Assembly (NCBI GenBank): GCA_013036995.1
Contig: JAAOXG010000042.1
Span: 1 to 55,296, forward strand
DNA length: 55,296 nucleotides
Direction of reading: 5' to 3'
Source: Lacrimispora defluvii
GTDB taxonomy: Bacteria > Bacillota > Clostridia > Lachnospirales > Lachnospiraceae
The translations under genes and the position numbers were made by a program. Shown here piece by piece: positions 16,316 to 23,979 of the stretch. The first letter of the stretch is position 1. Every line of letters begins with the position of its first letter. Under the pieces are notes generated by a model. That model saw only the letters and a program-made list of their open reading frames with translations, was not told the origin of the DNA and searched no databases.

Positions 16316-16344
16316 ATTGTAAAGTGATGTCACTTACCTGTCAA
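16316..16344 (-). promoter_or_regulatory. Strong leftward sigmaA-like promoter with palindromic operator
   Basis: On the minus strand TTGACA (16339-16344) and TACAAT (16316-16321) are separated by exactly 17 bases. The spacer holds the perfect palindrome AAGTGA-TG-TCACTT at 16322-16335. A repressor bound there would block RNA polymerase. The divergent small ribbon-helix-helix gene starting at 16412 is the obvious candidate. The promoter drives the 277-residue gene and, past the terminator, perhaps the T4SS and Tad-like genes. Confidence 0.75.
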
Positions 16345-16411
16345 TAGAATGTATATAAATATCTTTAACTGCACTAAAATATAATTATAGCTGTTGAATG
16401 GAGGTATTTAT

Positions 16412-16594
16412 ATGGCAACGAACAAGCGAGTATTCACTTTGCGGTTGGAAGATGAAATATTCGATAAGATTGGATTGCTGGCAACACAGGAGCATCGCTC
16501 CCTGACCAACTATATTGAATATGTACTGCTCAAGCACATTACCGAGATTGAAAATGAATCTGGTGAAATCAAACCGATCAAAGAAGAGGAATAG
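16412..16594 (+). CDS. Small ribbon-helix-helix (Arc/CopG-like) regulator
   Basis: The protein has 60 residues from the ATG at 16412, with GGAGG 7 bases upstream. It shows the pattern of ribbon-helix-helix DNA-binding proteins: a beta strand (RVFTLRLEDEIF), helix A (DKIGLLATQEH) and the turn and helix B (RSLTNYIEYVLLKHITE). The tail is charged. These proteins dimerise through the strand and read palindromes. It is divergent to the leftward promoter at 16316-16344, whose spacer palindrome is a plausible operator. It is one of only two rightward genes in the ICE part of the window. It is likely to be a transfer repressor. Confidence 0.75.
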   Translation: MATNKRVFTLRLEDEIFDKIGLLATQEHRSLTNYIEYVLLKHITEIENESGEIKPIKEEE

Positions 16595-16597
16595 TTA

Positions 16598-16625
16598 AAA
16601 ATCCTGCCGTTTGTGGCAGGATTTT
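16598..16625. terminator. Bidirectional terminator between convergent genes
   Basis: An 11-base stem (AAAATCCTGCC with GGCAGGATTTT) and 6-base loop lie between the rightward regulator and the leftward 228-residue gene. A-rich and T-rich flanks allow termination in both directions. Confidence 0.8.
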
Positions 16626-17311
16626 TAACGTTCCAGCGCATTTTCAAACTGACTGAACAGCTTGGAGAAGTCAAATGCACGTTCCTTTTTCCCAAGCTCT
16701 GGCACAATATCCTCAATCTTATCGATTAGTGTAGCCACGGAGTTCAAATCCTCCTGATCCAAATCCTTATCTATGGTTCTCATTTTAATAAGTCCCGCAT
16801 GGAGGATTTTCAAATCCGTTTCAGAAAACAGCTTCTTTTCATCTACCAGCCCGCTTCGCAGGGCAAAATTCTCAAAAGCCGCCTCTTTCGTGTAAAAATA
16901 CTGACGCTGAATGGCGGCATTGCTGTTCTCAGCGTCCTTTCGGTAGGTTGACAGGACATAATCGAAAATCGGGTGATGCTTGCAGGCGAGAACCACGCCG
17001 TTATGCTCGTTGATTCGCACCACCCCATTCTGCTCCTTGGCAGCGACAGCCTCGTCATACGGCTTATCCGAACAAATACCGCAACCGATTGCCGTGGTTT
17101 TGGCAAGGCTTTGAAGCTTATCCATCAGCTTTTCATCAACTTCCGCAAAAGGGTTTTTAATGATGGCATCCTGCTTTGCATAGAAAGCAATCTGTCTGTC
17201 ACGATGGTAAATGTCTGCCACATAGTCAGGAGAGGACGGCGGCTGTATGGAAAATCCCTTTTTTTCCAGTGTTTCAAAATAGGCTTTATAAAACTCGGTC
17301 TTACTTTTCAA
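16625..17311 (-). CDS. ICE accessory protein, paralogue family A (ends in LER)
   Basis: This 228-residue soluble protein belongs to a family with three members in this window (also 17326 and 31501). The members share size, a basic beta-rich N-terminal half beginning with the pattern F-(x)-F-(x)-L-(x)-G-F, and a helical second half with QYFYTKEAAFENFALRSGL followed by KLFSETDLKIL. It contains four Cys/His residues (GCGICSD; CKHHP) of unknown meaning. It ends with the tail FENALER, like five other proteins of the element. No function is known to me. It is preceded by the second family member, suggesting tandem duplication. Confidence 0.6.
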   Translation of the reverse strand: MKSKTEFYKAYFETLEKKGFSIQPPSSPDYVADIYHRDRQIAFYAKQDAIIKNPFAEVDEKLMDKLQSLAKTTAIGCGICSDKPYDEAVAAKEQNGVVRINEHNGVVLACKHHPIFDYVLSTYRKDAENSNAAIQRQYFYTKEAAFENFALRSGLVDEKKLFSETDLKILHAGLIKMRTIDKDLDQEDLNSVATLIDKIEDIVPELGKKERAFDFSKLFSQFENALER

Positions 17312-17325
17312 GGGTTCACACTCCT

Positions 17326-18003
17326 TTATCCAATTTCATTCTGATAGCAGTACCGTGGGGAAAGCTCCTGCTGTGGCGGCTGGCTTTCCTCGATCTTTTT
17401 CATCAGGTCATTGATGCTTTTCTGCGCATCGGCGTCCAGTTCATTGTCCAACATGACGCACCTTGCACAGCAGGAAACCAAAATGTACAGTTCCTCATGA
17501 GAAAAATGGAGTGCTTCCTGCAGCATAAGGCCGCTTCGTTTCATAAAATCCTGCTGCGCTGCCGTGGCATCATAGAAATACTGCTCCCTGTAAAAGCGCT
17601 TGCTGTTATGCTTTGGCAAAGCCTTTTGACAGGTCACAAACTCATAACCAAACAGACCTGACTTGCGGCAGAGCAGCACTATGACGGCACTTTCAAACAC
17701 CTTAACATAGGAGCCTCCTGTCAGGTTCACCGGTTCCATTCGTTCCATGTCTGCAAAAGGTGCTGTGGTATGACAGTGTAGGGCTTTGCGGCTATTCTCT
17801 GCCGTTTGCTCCAAAGCCCTTGCTTTCTCACTGTCAAAGGCTTCAAAAATAATTTCGCCATCCCGTGTAATTACACAAAACAATGTGTTGCTGTTATAGA
17901 CCTCGGCGGCCAGGTCACTACCCTCCGGCAACGTCTCTACTCGAAAGCCAGATCCGGCCAGACGGTCAAAAAAATCTGTCATAAATTCACTTCTTGATCT
18001 CAT
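17326..18003 (-). CDS. ICE accessory protein, paralogue family A
   Basis: The protein has 225 residues from the ATG at 18003, which has GGAGG 7 bases upstream; an upstream in-frame ATG overlaps the binding site. It is a paralogue of the neighbour at 16625 and of 31501, with the shared block QYFYDATAAQQDFMKRSGL then FSHEELYIL. It has no membrane segment and no motif I can tie to activity. It begins immediately at the end of the relaxase gene, so it is co-transcribed with it and may act in DNA processing or in the recipient cell. Confidence 0.6.
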   Translation of the reverse strand: MRSRSEFMTDFFDRLAGSGFRVETLPEGSDLAAEVYNSNTLFCVITRDGEIIFEAFDSEKARALEQTAENSRKALHCHTTAPFADMERMEPVNLTGGSYVKVFESAVIVLLCRKSGLFGYEFVTCQKALPKHNSKRFYREQYFYDATAAQQDFMKRSGLMLQEALHFSHEELYILVSCCARCVMLDNELDADAQKSINDLMKKIEESQPPQQELSPRYCYQNEIG

Positions 18004-18017
18004 AGACATTCCTCCTG

Positions 18018-19238
18018 TCAATGTTCATATCCTCTGTCTTGATATTTCAGGTACAATTCCTTTTTGGCTTCCTTCGATAAATCACCGCCCTGTTTACGAC
18101 ACATATCCTCAAATTGGCGGTCATGATAATCCGTCAGGGAAGAAAGCATATCCAGCGACTCAATCAATATCTGTTCTGCATAGAACATACGGCGGCTGTG
18201 CAGATATTCTGCGGAACGGTATTCGCTGTCCAGCCGGTTAAGGCTCTTTACCATGCCCAAGATACGGTTGGCGATAATTTTATCCGCTTCCTCAGCAAAC
18301 CGTGGTTGGGAGGATTTCAAATATTCCTCCCCTCCGCCGTAGAGCAAGGTCATATTCAGCTTACTTTTAATGTAATTATTTTTTAGCTTCAGCAGAGATG
18401 GACTGTTTTTCAGTAGATACTCTACCAGCCCCTCTACCTGTTTTTTTACCGCAGGGGGCAATAGCTGATAGGTAATTCTGCCTTTCGGCGGTAGGGCGGC
18501 CTTGATACGAAATACCTGATCGGCTATTCCACTCAGTAAGTCATCTTCAAAATCAAAGGTATCGAAAAGTTCGGTTTCTTCCTCGTACTCCTGCCGAAGC
18601 CGCTGATACTTTTTCTTTTCAAGCTGCCGTATATGCCGCTCAAAATCCTCCACCAGTTCATTACCAAATTGGCGAAGCTCTGCGGATGCCATATTTTTCT
18701 GTTCTCCAAAGGCGCGTATTTTATCTGGAAAGGTATCCTTTATCATCTGAATGCGAATGGCATTGGGAATTGCTGGTGGGGTAAAAGGATTTTTGATTTT
18801 GGCGGCTTCCGTAGAAGTATCCCAAAACACTACATGAATATGAGGGTGTCCTTTTTCCTTGTGGAGTGCGCAAGCCCACTGCAAATGCTGGGAACGTATG
18901 TGATTCTTTTCTGCAATGGTAAGGATATGATTTTCAATGTAACGCTGCCATGCTTTCTGATCGGTCAATAAAAGCTCTATAGCCACCTCCTCGTCAAAGG
19001 AAATGATACTCCGGTACATGGTAATATGCTTTTTCGAGTTTTGATAGGCCAGCCTTGCAATATCCCGCCAATCCTCAAATTCGGTAATTGCCCCCGCTGT
19101 CAGCTTACCAAATAGTCCGTGGTTCATACCCTCGTTTTTGGCTACCCTTGGGCGTGTTGCAATATATCGGATATGAGCGTAATTCTTGCTGGCAGTGCTT
19201 TTGTAGTTGGGATTTATAAAGCGCTGCTTATAGACCAA
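18018..19238 (-). CDS. MobP3-type conjugative relaxase
   Basis: The protein has 406 residues. The N-terminal region carries Tyr residues in NYAHIRYIATRPR (20-32) and the metal-binding HUH signature HPHIHVVFW (131-139), the hallmarks of relaxases that nick oriT and attach to the DNA. The middle is coiled-coil and charged (about 190-225). I assign it to the MobP3 group by size and motif spacing. The start is uncertain: a TTG at 19238 lies 18 bases after GGAGG, whereas an in-frame ATT is nearer. It is transcribed with the accessory genes up to the ribbon-helix-helix gene at 21296, next to a hairpin cluster that is the likely oriT. Confidence 0.8.
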   Translation of the reverse strand: MVYKQRFINPNYKSTASKNYAHIRYIATRPRVAKNEGMNHGLFGKLTAGAITEFEDWRDIARLAYQNSKKHITMYRSIISFDEEVAIELLLTDQKAWQRYIENHILTIAEKNHIRSQHLQWACALHKEKGHPHIHVVFWDTSTEAAKIKNPFTPPAIPNAIRIQMIKDTFPDKIRAFGEQKNMASAELRQFGNELVEDFERHIRQLEKKKYQRLRQEYEEETELFDTFDFEDDLLSGIADQVFRIKAALPPKGRITYQLLPPAVKKQVEGLVEYLLKNSPSLLKLKNNYIKSKLNMTLLYGGGEEYLKSSQPRFAEEADKIIANRILGMVKSLNRLDSEYRSAEYLHSRRMFYAEQILIESLDMLSSLTDYHDRQFEDMCRKQGGDLSKEAKKELYLKYQDRGYEH

Positions 19239-19271
19239 AATAGAAATTGTCTATCACCTCCGTTTTGGTTG

Positions 19272-19763
19272 CTACCGTTCCCACTCGTCCTCCGGTGATT
19301 CGTATTCCTCGTCCTCGGCCGCCTGACACGCATGAGTGTAATTTTCCATGGTAGAACGGTAACGTTGGGTTTCTTCCAAAATAAATTTCATACCAGTGGC
19401 TGTGCTTGGCGGCTGGGTTTCATACTGCTTATAAAAATGGTATTTGTCCATAATTTTGTCTGGCTTTGGGTGCAACATGTCCACAAACTCCTGATAACCA
19501 TAAGGGCAGACACGGTTGATTTCCTGACAAGCCAGATTGACCCCAGAAAGCGTATCGCCTTCATGAAGCTTTGACAGCACCAACTCTCCAACAGGTTCCT
19601 CCCCAGCTAACTGTACCTTAATCTGCTCTGTTCCTTGTACCGGGATGTCCGATGCCGGTTCCAAGATTCCTATACTGCCAAGATGTACAGACAGGTCATA
19701 GGCACTGCATGGTAAAGTGACAACCAGCGTGCCTTGCTGATATTTCAATACTCCTGTAATCAT
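19272..19763 (-). CDS. ICE accessory protein of unknown function (ends in WER)
   Basis: The protein has 163 residues from the ATG at 19763 (AGGAGG 5-6 bases upstream). The first 70 residues are a small beta-rich domain (MITGVLKYQQGTLVVTLPC, then IKVQLAGEEPVGELVLSKL). The rest is helical with an acidic C-terminus ending EYESPEDEWER, one of six related tails in the element. I cannot name a family. It is the first gene in a tight group with the two genes upstream and lies just above the relaxase. Confidence 0.55.
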   Translation of the reverse strand: MITGVLKYQQGTLVVTLPCSAYDLSVHLGSIGILEPASDIPVQGTEQIKVQLAGEEPVGELVLSKLHEGDTLSGVNLACQEINRVCPYGYQEFVDMLHPKPDKIMDKYHFYKQYETQPPSTATGMKFILEETQRYRSTMENYTHACQAAEDEEYESPEDEWER

Positions 19764-19774
19764 AAACGCCTCCT

Positions 19775-20266
19775 TTAACATTCCATTTCATAGTCCTCGG
19801 TAGTTTCCGCTTCGGCTGTCCATGCCGCCTGCATCTGCTTCAATCGGCTATGAATGCGCTTTGTTTTCTCATAAGGCTCTGTGTCCAATGTCATCTTTTC
19901 CTTATGGTTCTGATCTGGCTCAATAACTACCTTAATTTCATCCGCCGCAATATAAATCGCATTACAGACCAACTCCATATATGGGTAGCCAAGCCTTGAT
20001 ACATCAAATGGAGTTGCATCACATTTGCTATTCCATGAAAACAGGTTATGTGCAATATCAATGACCTGCCGACTACGCTCGTCAAACCCACGGGTAGCAC
20101 ATTTGATACTGGCAAAATCAATGCCGTCACGATTCACATGATGGCAGGCAATTTTGTAAAGCTCTGTATCATAGGACAATAAATAAAAAGCCGCATGATA
20201 GGAAGAGTCCAGTTGGTTTCTCCCGGTCAATGCGGTCAGCGTTTGATATCGTTTTGCCTGTGACAA
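19775..20266 (-). CDS. ICE accessory protein of unknown function
   Basis: The protein has 163 residues starting at a TTG 7 bases after GGGAGG. It is soluble, with a Cys/His-rich centre (YKIACHHVNRDGIDFASIKC) and an acidic end (TTEDYEMEC). Such proteins are widespread in Firmicute conjugative elements without known function. Two bases separate it from the upstream DUF5688-like gene, so the two are coupled. Confidence 0.55.
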   Translation of the reverse strand: MSQAKRYQTLTALTGRNQLDSSYHAAFYLLSYDTELYKIACHHVNRDGIDFASIKCATRGFDERSRQVIDIAHNLFSWNSKCDATPFDVSRLGYPYMELVCNAIYIAADEIKVVIEPDQNHKEKMTLDTEPYEKTKRIHSRLKQMQAAWTAEAETTEDYEMEC

Positions 20267-20268
20267 AA

Positions 20269-21282
20269 TTAAACCTCCCTTTCCATATCCATGTCATGTG
20301 TATCTTCCATCCCCACTACCTGATTCATCTGGTTTTTCAGTGCAGCAGTCTGTTCTCTATTGGTTGCCATAGTCAGAGTCTGTTCATTCTTGTCGTAATA
20401 ATATACCTCGTCGGATAGAATATCCTCCGGGACAAGCTCCGTTTTATTGACAGAAGCCACCATGGCCTGCAATTCCGCAGCGTCCATATCACCGTTATCC
20501 CGCATAAGAATCAGCTCATGTATGCTGCTGGGTAGGATAAACAGGTTGGAATTGGTATTTTGAGAAAGTTGCTTCAACACCTCCGGATAAAGAAGAACAC
20601 TTGCTCCAAAGTAATTGGAACTGTTACTTAGAACATACTGCTCGTATGGCTCCATCGTAAAATTCGGAATCTCTTGCCACGCATTGCTTTCTTCTTGCAG
20701 AGAAAAAATAATATTTATGAGACTGTCTATTTTGGGTGGATTTTGCTCTATGGTATTTGCAAGCGCCTGCTGATATAGTGCATCTGGCTCCTGTCCCCAT
20801 GTGTACACCAGTTTGTCAGTGACAAGAATGGTTGCCTTATCAGTTTGCGGCGATGGCAGATAAATTCGCAGTACCGCCGTCAGGTCAGTATTCTCAATAT
20901 CCCAATGAGGTGTATGAGACAGTCGTTCCCCATTACTTTCTTTGTTGATTAGCTGCACACGAAGCAATTCTTTCATATTCTCATAATTTTGAATCTGTTC
21001 AGCGGTATTAAAAATCGGGGGATTATGATGCTCCATGTAAGTATCTGCAATTGTTGTAAGCACTTCATCCATGCTCATACCCATCTGATACTTGGCAAAC
21101 AAATCTGCCAAATAGATTTGTGGCGTAACAGTATCCTGTGCGTTACGAATAATCAGGGCATCCAGTGCGGTATCGTTGTTTTTCATCACCTGATGGATCA
21201 ATACCTGTGCCTGCTCATACTCTTTTGGAAAAAACTCTAAAATCCGTTCCTGAATTGTTGATAAAAACTCTTGATAATCCAT
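20269..21282 (-). CDS. DUF5688-family ICE protein
   Basis: The protein has 337 residues from the ATG at 21282 (GAGGAGG 6 bases upstream); the longer frame to 21402 lies inside the preceding gene. It begins MDYQEFLSTIQERILEFFPK and contains VIKNNDTALDALIIR-like and TPQIYLADLFAKYQMGMSMDEV blocks, which I recognise as DUF5688, a soluble protein frequent in clostridial mobile elements. The C-terminal part includes LSDEVYYYDKNEQTLTMATN. It ends in an acidic, Met-rich tail (HDMDMEREV). Function unknown. It is in the relaxase operon. Confidence 0.65.
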   Translation of the reverse strand: MDYQEFLSTIQERILEFFPKEYEQAQVLIHQVMKNNDTALDALIIRNAQDTVTPQIYLADLFAKYQMGMSMDEVLTTIADTYMEHHNPPIFNTAEQIQNYENMKELLRVQLINKESNGERLSHTPHWDIENTDLTAVLRIYLPSPQTDKATILVTDKLVYTWGQEPDALYQQALANTIEQNPPKIDSLINIIFSLQEESNAWQEIPNFTMEPYEQYVLSNSSNYFGASVLLYPEVLKQLSQNTNSNLFILPSSIHELILMRDNGDMDAAELQAMVASVNKTELVPEDILSDEVYYYDKNEQTLTMATNREQTAALKNQMNQVVGMEDTHDMDMEREV

Positions 21283-21295
21283 TTTGTTCCTCCTC

Positions 21296-21772
21296 TTATA
21301 ACTTTTCTGCAAGATTACGCAGATTGTCAGTGTCCTGCAAAAAGCTGTTGATTTGAAAATCTTTTTTCTGCATATAGTCCACACCCAGCGTGACCGCCTC
21401 ATTTAACATTTGGTCAAACTGGTCCTCTGTTCCTTCGTGGGCAAGGTTCATCAAAACCTTAATCAGTAAAAAGAACCCCGCAGCGTCTATCTTGCCTGAC
21501 TTCATCAGCATTTTGGCAAGACGATTGGTCTGTTGCTCTGCAACCGCTTTGATGTCCTCGATGTGATAGACCGCCGTAAATTCCTGTCTGATAATACTGG
21601 AAATGAAATCCACATTTTGAGTGTAGCCCTCAATGTCCAGTCCCTTTTCGATAAAGCGGCGGATCTGCTCATTTCTGGACACATTTTCACGGGTTGCCAG
21701 CTTATCAATTTCATTGCACATTTCTTTGGTAAGATAGACCGATGTAATAATTCGGTCGCTTTTTTTCGCCAT
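21296..21772 (-). CDS. Ribbon-helix-helix relaxosome accessory candidate
   Basis: This 158-residue protein's first 50 residues form a ribbon-helix-helix domain: strand RIITSVYLTKE, helix MCNEIDKLATREN, helix VSRNEQIRRFIEKGL. The rest is helical. Such proteins often bind oriT beside the relaxase (MobC-like) or repress the mobilisation operon. It is the first gene of the relaxase operon and its start is only about 20 bases from the hairpin cluster at 21794-21975. The DNA-binding fold is clear; the relaxosome role is inferred from location. Confidence 0.7.
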   Translation of the reverse strand: MAKKSDRIITSVYLTKEMCNEIDKLATRENVSRNEQIRRFIEKGLDIEGYTQNVDFISSIIRQEFTAVYHIEDIKAVAEQQTNRLAKMLMKSGKIDAAGFFLLIKVLMNLAHEGTEDQFDQMLNEAVTLGVDYMQKKDFQINSFLQDTDNLRNLAEKL

Positions 21773-21793
21773 GATATCCTCCCTTCGGCATTA

Positions 21794-21975
21794 GTTAAAA
21801 CTTAACAACGTCAGTTGCTCTTTAACAAGGGTACAGGCTTTGCCTGTACGGTGTTTTTGCGGGTTGTTTAACAACCCTATTCCTGCCTTAACTCCAAAAT
21901 CTGAGATTTTGGCATTAAGTAATCCCTGCCGACAAGCGGCAGGGGCATAAGTCGCTTCGCTCCCGAAAAGCGAAA
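21794..21975. other. Candidate origin of transfer (oriT): cluster of six inverted repeats
   Basis: Within 182 bases there are six stem-loops. They are GTTAA/TTAAC (21794-21806), an 8-base GTACAGGC/GCCTGTAC (21831-21849) and GGGTTGTT/AACAACCC (21861-21877). Then CCAAAATC/GATTTTGG (21894-21912), CCCTGCCG/CGGCAGGG (21924-21944) and TTCGCT/AGCGAA (21956-21974). No gene fits in this stretch. It lies immediately upstream of the ribbon-helix-helix and relaxase operon, the expected site of oriT. The nick site cannot be chosen from sequence alone. Confidence 0.6.
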
Positions 21976-22020
21976 ATCGAAATGTTTAGATACCCTGTGC
22001 AATATTTTCCAATCACTATA

Positions 22021-22074
22021 TTGACAAGCAGTGAGTGATGTGTTATTTTTATGTTAGCGATACTCACATGTCAA
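22021..22074 (+). promoter_or_regulatory. Promoter of the HTH-GTPase gene within an inverted repeat
   Basis: TTGACA at 22021-22026 and TATTTT at 22044-22049 are 17 bases apart. The region is also bounded by TTGACA and TGTCAA (22069-22074), with inner arms GTGAGT (22031-22036) and ACTCAC (22062-22067), an imperfect dyad that overlaps the promoter. The gene product itself has an HTH domain, so autoregulation is possible. Confidence 0.6.
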
Positions 22075-22100
22075 ATGAATAAATATCTCGGAGGTGTTTT

Positions 22101-23912
22101 ATGGATAAAATTTTATTATCTGAAATTGCAGGGGCAAAAGAAATTGCTGAACTTTTAGGGATTAGTACGGCTGGATTATCCAATTTGAGGAATCGATATG
22201 ATGACTTTCCACAGCCAATAAAAAAGCTAAATGCCACCCCTTTGTTTCTTATTAGTGATGTCGAGTCATGGATGGAGGCCCATGGCCGTGGAGGTGTGCG
22301 CCGCCCTTTGCCTAATCCCAAGACTGGATGCTACAAAGTTTTAGCGGTTTGTGGTAGACCGCGTGTAGGGAAAAGCTTCCTAATTTCTATGTTTTCTGCC
22401 GATACTTATGGCTACCGTACTGCATGTAGTCGTGAGGGCGATGACTTCACACAATGCGAGGTACAAAATGTAATATGGGAAGGCTTGGATGAAGGTTTCG
22501 CTATTTTCCACTCAACTGATGAAACGATGAACGGCATGAGATCCCCTCTGACCCCTGATAGGCTTACTCGGTTTTTAAACGAGGTAAATGATTTTATCAG
22601 AGAATGCCGTCAAGACGGATGGAATGGAGAAAGAGGAGAACATTATCATTACATCGAAATATTTACTCCACCCAGTGAATTTGCTCGTAGAATCATGGTT
22701 TCCAATAACCTAGATTATCTCATTATCACTGACACGCCTGGAGTCTCTGAGAACTATGGGGTTGTTCCAATAGAAAAAGCAGACCTTGTGTTATTTGTTT
22801 TGGCGGATAGTGGTATGGCTGAAGCAAATAAAAGCTTTGTCACTTTAGTTGAAGCTATGGCTCCCCTTGTTGCTTCCAGTAAAGCTTGTTTCTTGTATAG
22901 AACAAATGCAAGCTGTGATGACGATGATGAGTATGCTGAAATGCAGAGTTCAGCTGAAAGGGCTATGAAGCGATTCGAAGATTGTTTCAATGGTCTCAAA
23001 GGACGAATCATTGAATCCTCATTGGATGTTTTACAACCAGCGAAAGCAGTTTTAGGGGTTCCCATAATGAAGGAAAAAAAGAATTCTCCTTCTGAGGGCA
23101 TGTTTCAGCAACGTTTTGAAGAAAAAATTTGTCAAGCATTTCAGACAGAAGCCTTAAACAATATGGAAATGCAGTTTACAACAGCAATCAAAGAAGCCGA
23201 CATTTCTCAAGAACAAGCTACTAGTTTTTTGAAAAAAATCCTAGATGGTCTATCCGAGGATGGCAAAGAAAGTGAAAGTGATTTTTTCCCAATTTTCAGG
23301 CAAAGTCAACATAACCGTGTAAAAACTGTAGACGGGTATCGACTGCTAATGAACGCTCAAGATGCTTGTAGGAAGCAACTACAGACCTTATATGAATATT
23401 TTTCTCCCTTCACTAGTGAAAACTATCCTGAGCTTTGGCAACAGAACTGCATAAAATATCTCTATAGTGCTTTAACTGCTGGTATTAAAATTGATATTGG
23501 AATCGGACATGGTGGGCATCCCTTTGAAGATCGACCACCCGTAACAATGCTTACAAGCGAAGCAATCTTAGCTGATGAGTTATTAGCTGCTTTCACCGCA
23601 AGCGATGACTTAGGGCATCTCTCTATCTATAAAAAAACTTTTGAATCCAATGGGGTTCAAAGCAACTCATGGGGCTATGTTTGGGTAAATCTTAAAGATG
23701 ATGGATTGAAAAAATTGCAAATCATTAAATCGGTTGGACTTCGTAATCGCTCCTCGAATTCTTTATATGAATTGGTTAAAAATTGCTATATTGGAGGAAT
23801 GCAAAAATTAGCTGAGTATAAATTTTGGATTACTGCCCTGACTGCCACTGGAGGAGCACCTGAAGATGCAGAATCAAAAGCAATGACCATAATAAAAAAC
23901 AGTGGATTTTAA
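22101..23912 (+). CDS. HTH-domain fused to dynamin/GTPase-like P-loop protein
   Basis: This 603-residue protein starts at ATG 22101, 8 bases after GGAGG. Residues 8-62 resemble an AlpA/excisionase-like helix-turn-helix (AKEIAELLGISTAGLSNLRN, then FLISDVESWMEAHG). A P-loop follows, GRPRVGKS (85-92), with the G3-like DTPG (211-214) after a hydrophobic strand (LDYLIITD), and a degenerate G4-like TNAS (269-272). The remaining 330 residues are helical and not recognisable. It is the only large rightward gene of the element, with its own promoter and terminator and lower G+C than its neighbours, which marks it as cargo. A transferred defence or regulatory function is a guess. The fold assignments rest on visible motifs. 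Confidence 0.7.
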   Translation: MDKILLSEIAGAKEIAELLGISTAGLSNLRNRYDDFPQPIKKLNATPLFLISDVESWMEAHGRGGVRRPLPNPKTGCYKVLAVCGRPRVGKSFLISMFSADTYGYRTACSREGDDFTQCEVQNVIWEGLDEGFAIFHSTDETMNGMRSPLTPDRLTRFLNEVNDFIRECRQDGWNGERGEHYHYIEIFTPPSEFARRIMVSNNLDYLIITDTPGVSENYGVVPIEKADLVLFVLADSGMAEANKSFVTLVEAMAPLVASSKACFLYRTNASCDDDDEYAEMQSSAERAMKRFEDCFNGLKGRIIESSLDVLQPAKAVLGVPIMKEKKNSPSEGMFQQRFEEKICQAFQTEALNNMEMQFTTAIKEADISQEQATSFLKKILDGLSEDGKESESDFFPIFRQSQHNRVKTVDGYRLLMNAQDACRKQLQTLYEYFSPFTSENYPELWQQNCIKYLYSALTAGIKIDIGIGHGGHPFEDRPPVTMLTSEAILADELLAAFTASDDLGHLSIYKKTFESNGVQSNSWGYVWVNLKDDGLKKLQIIKSVGLRNRSSNSLYELVKNCYIGGMQKLAEYKFWITALTATGGAPEDAESKAMTIIKNSGF

Positions 23913-23938
23913 GTTTGATTCATAGGTCAGAAGTTTTA

Positions 23939-23974
23939 AGAGCCGCCATTCCCGGTAAAGGGGATGGCGGCTCT
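23939..23974. terminator. Strong bidirectional terminator
   Basis: A stem of about 15 bases (AGAGCCGCCATTCCC with GGGGATGGCGGCTCT, one G-T mismatch-pair) closes a 6-base loop between the convergent GTPase and primase-like genes. Confidence 0.8.
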
Positions 23975-23979
23975 CGTTG

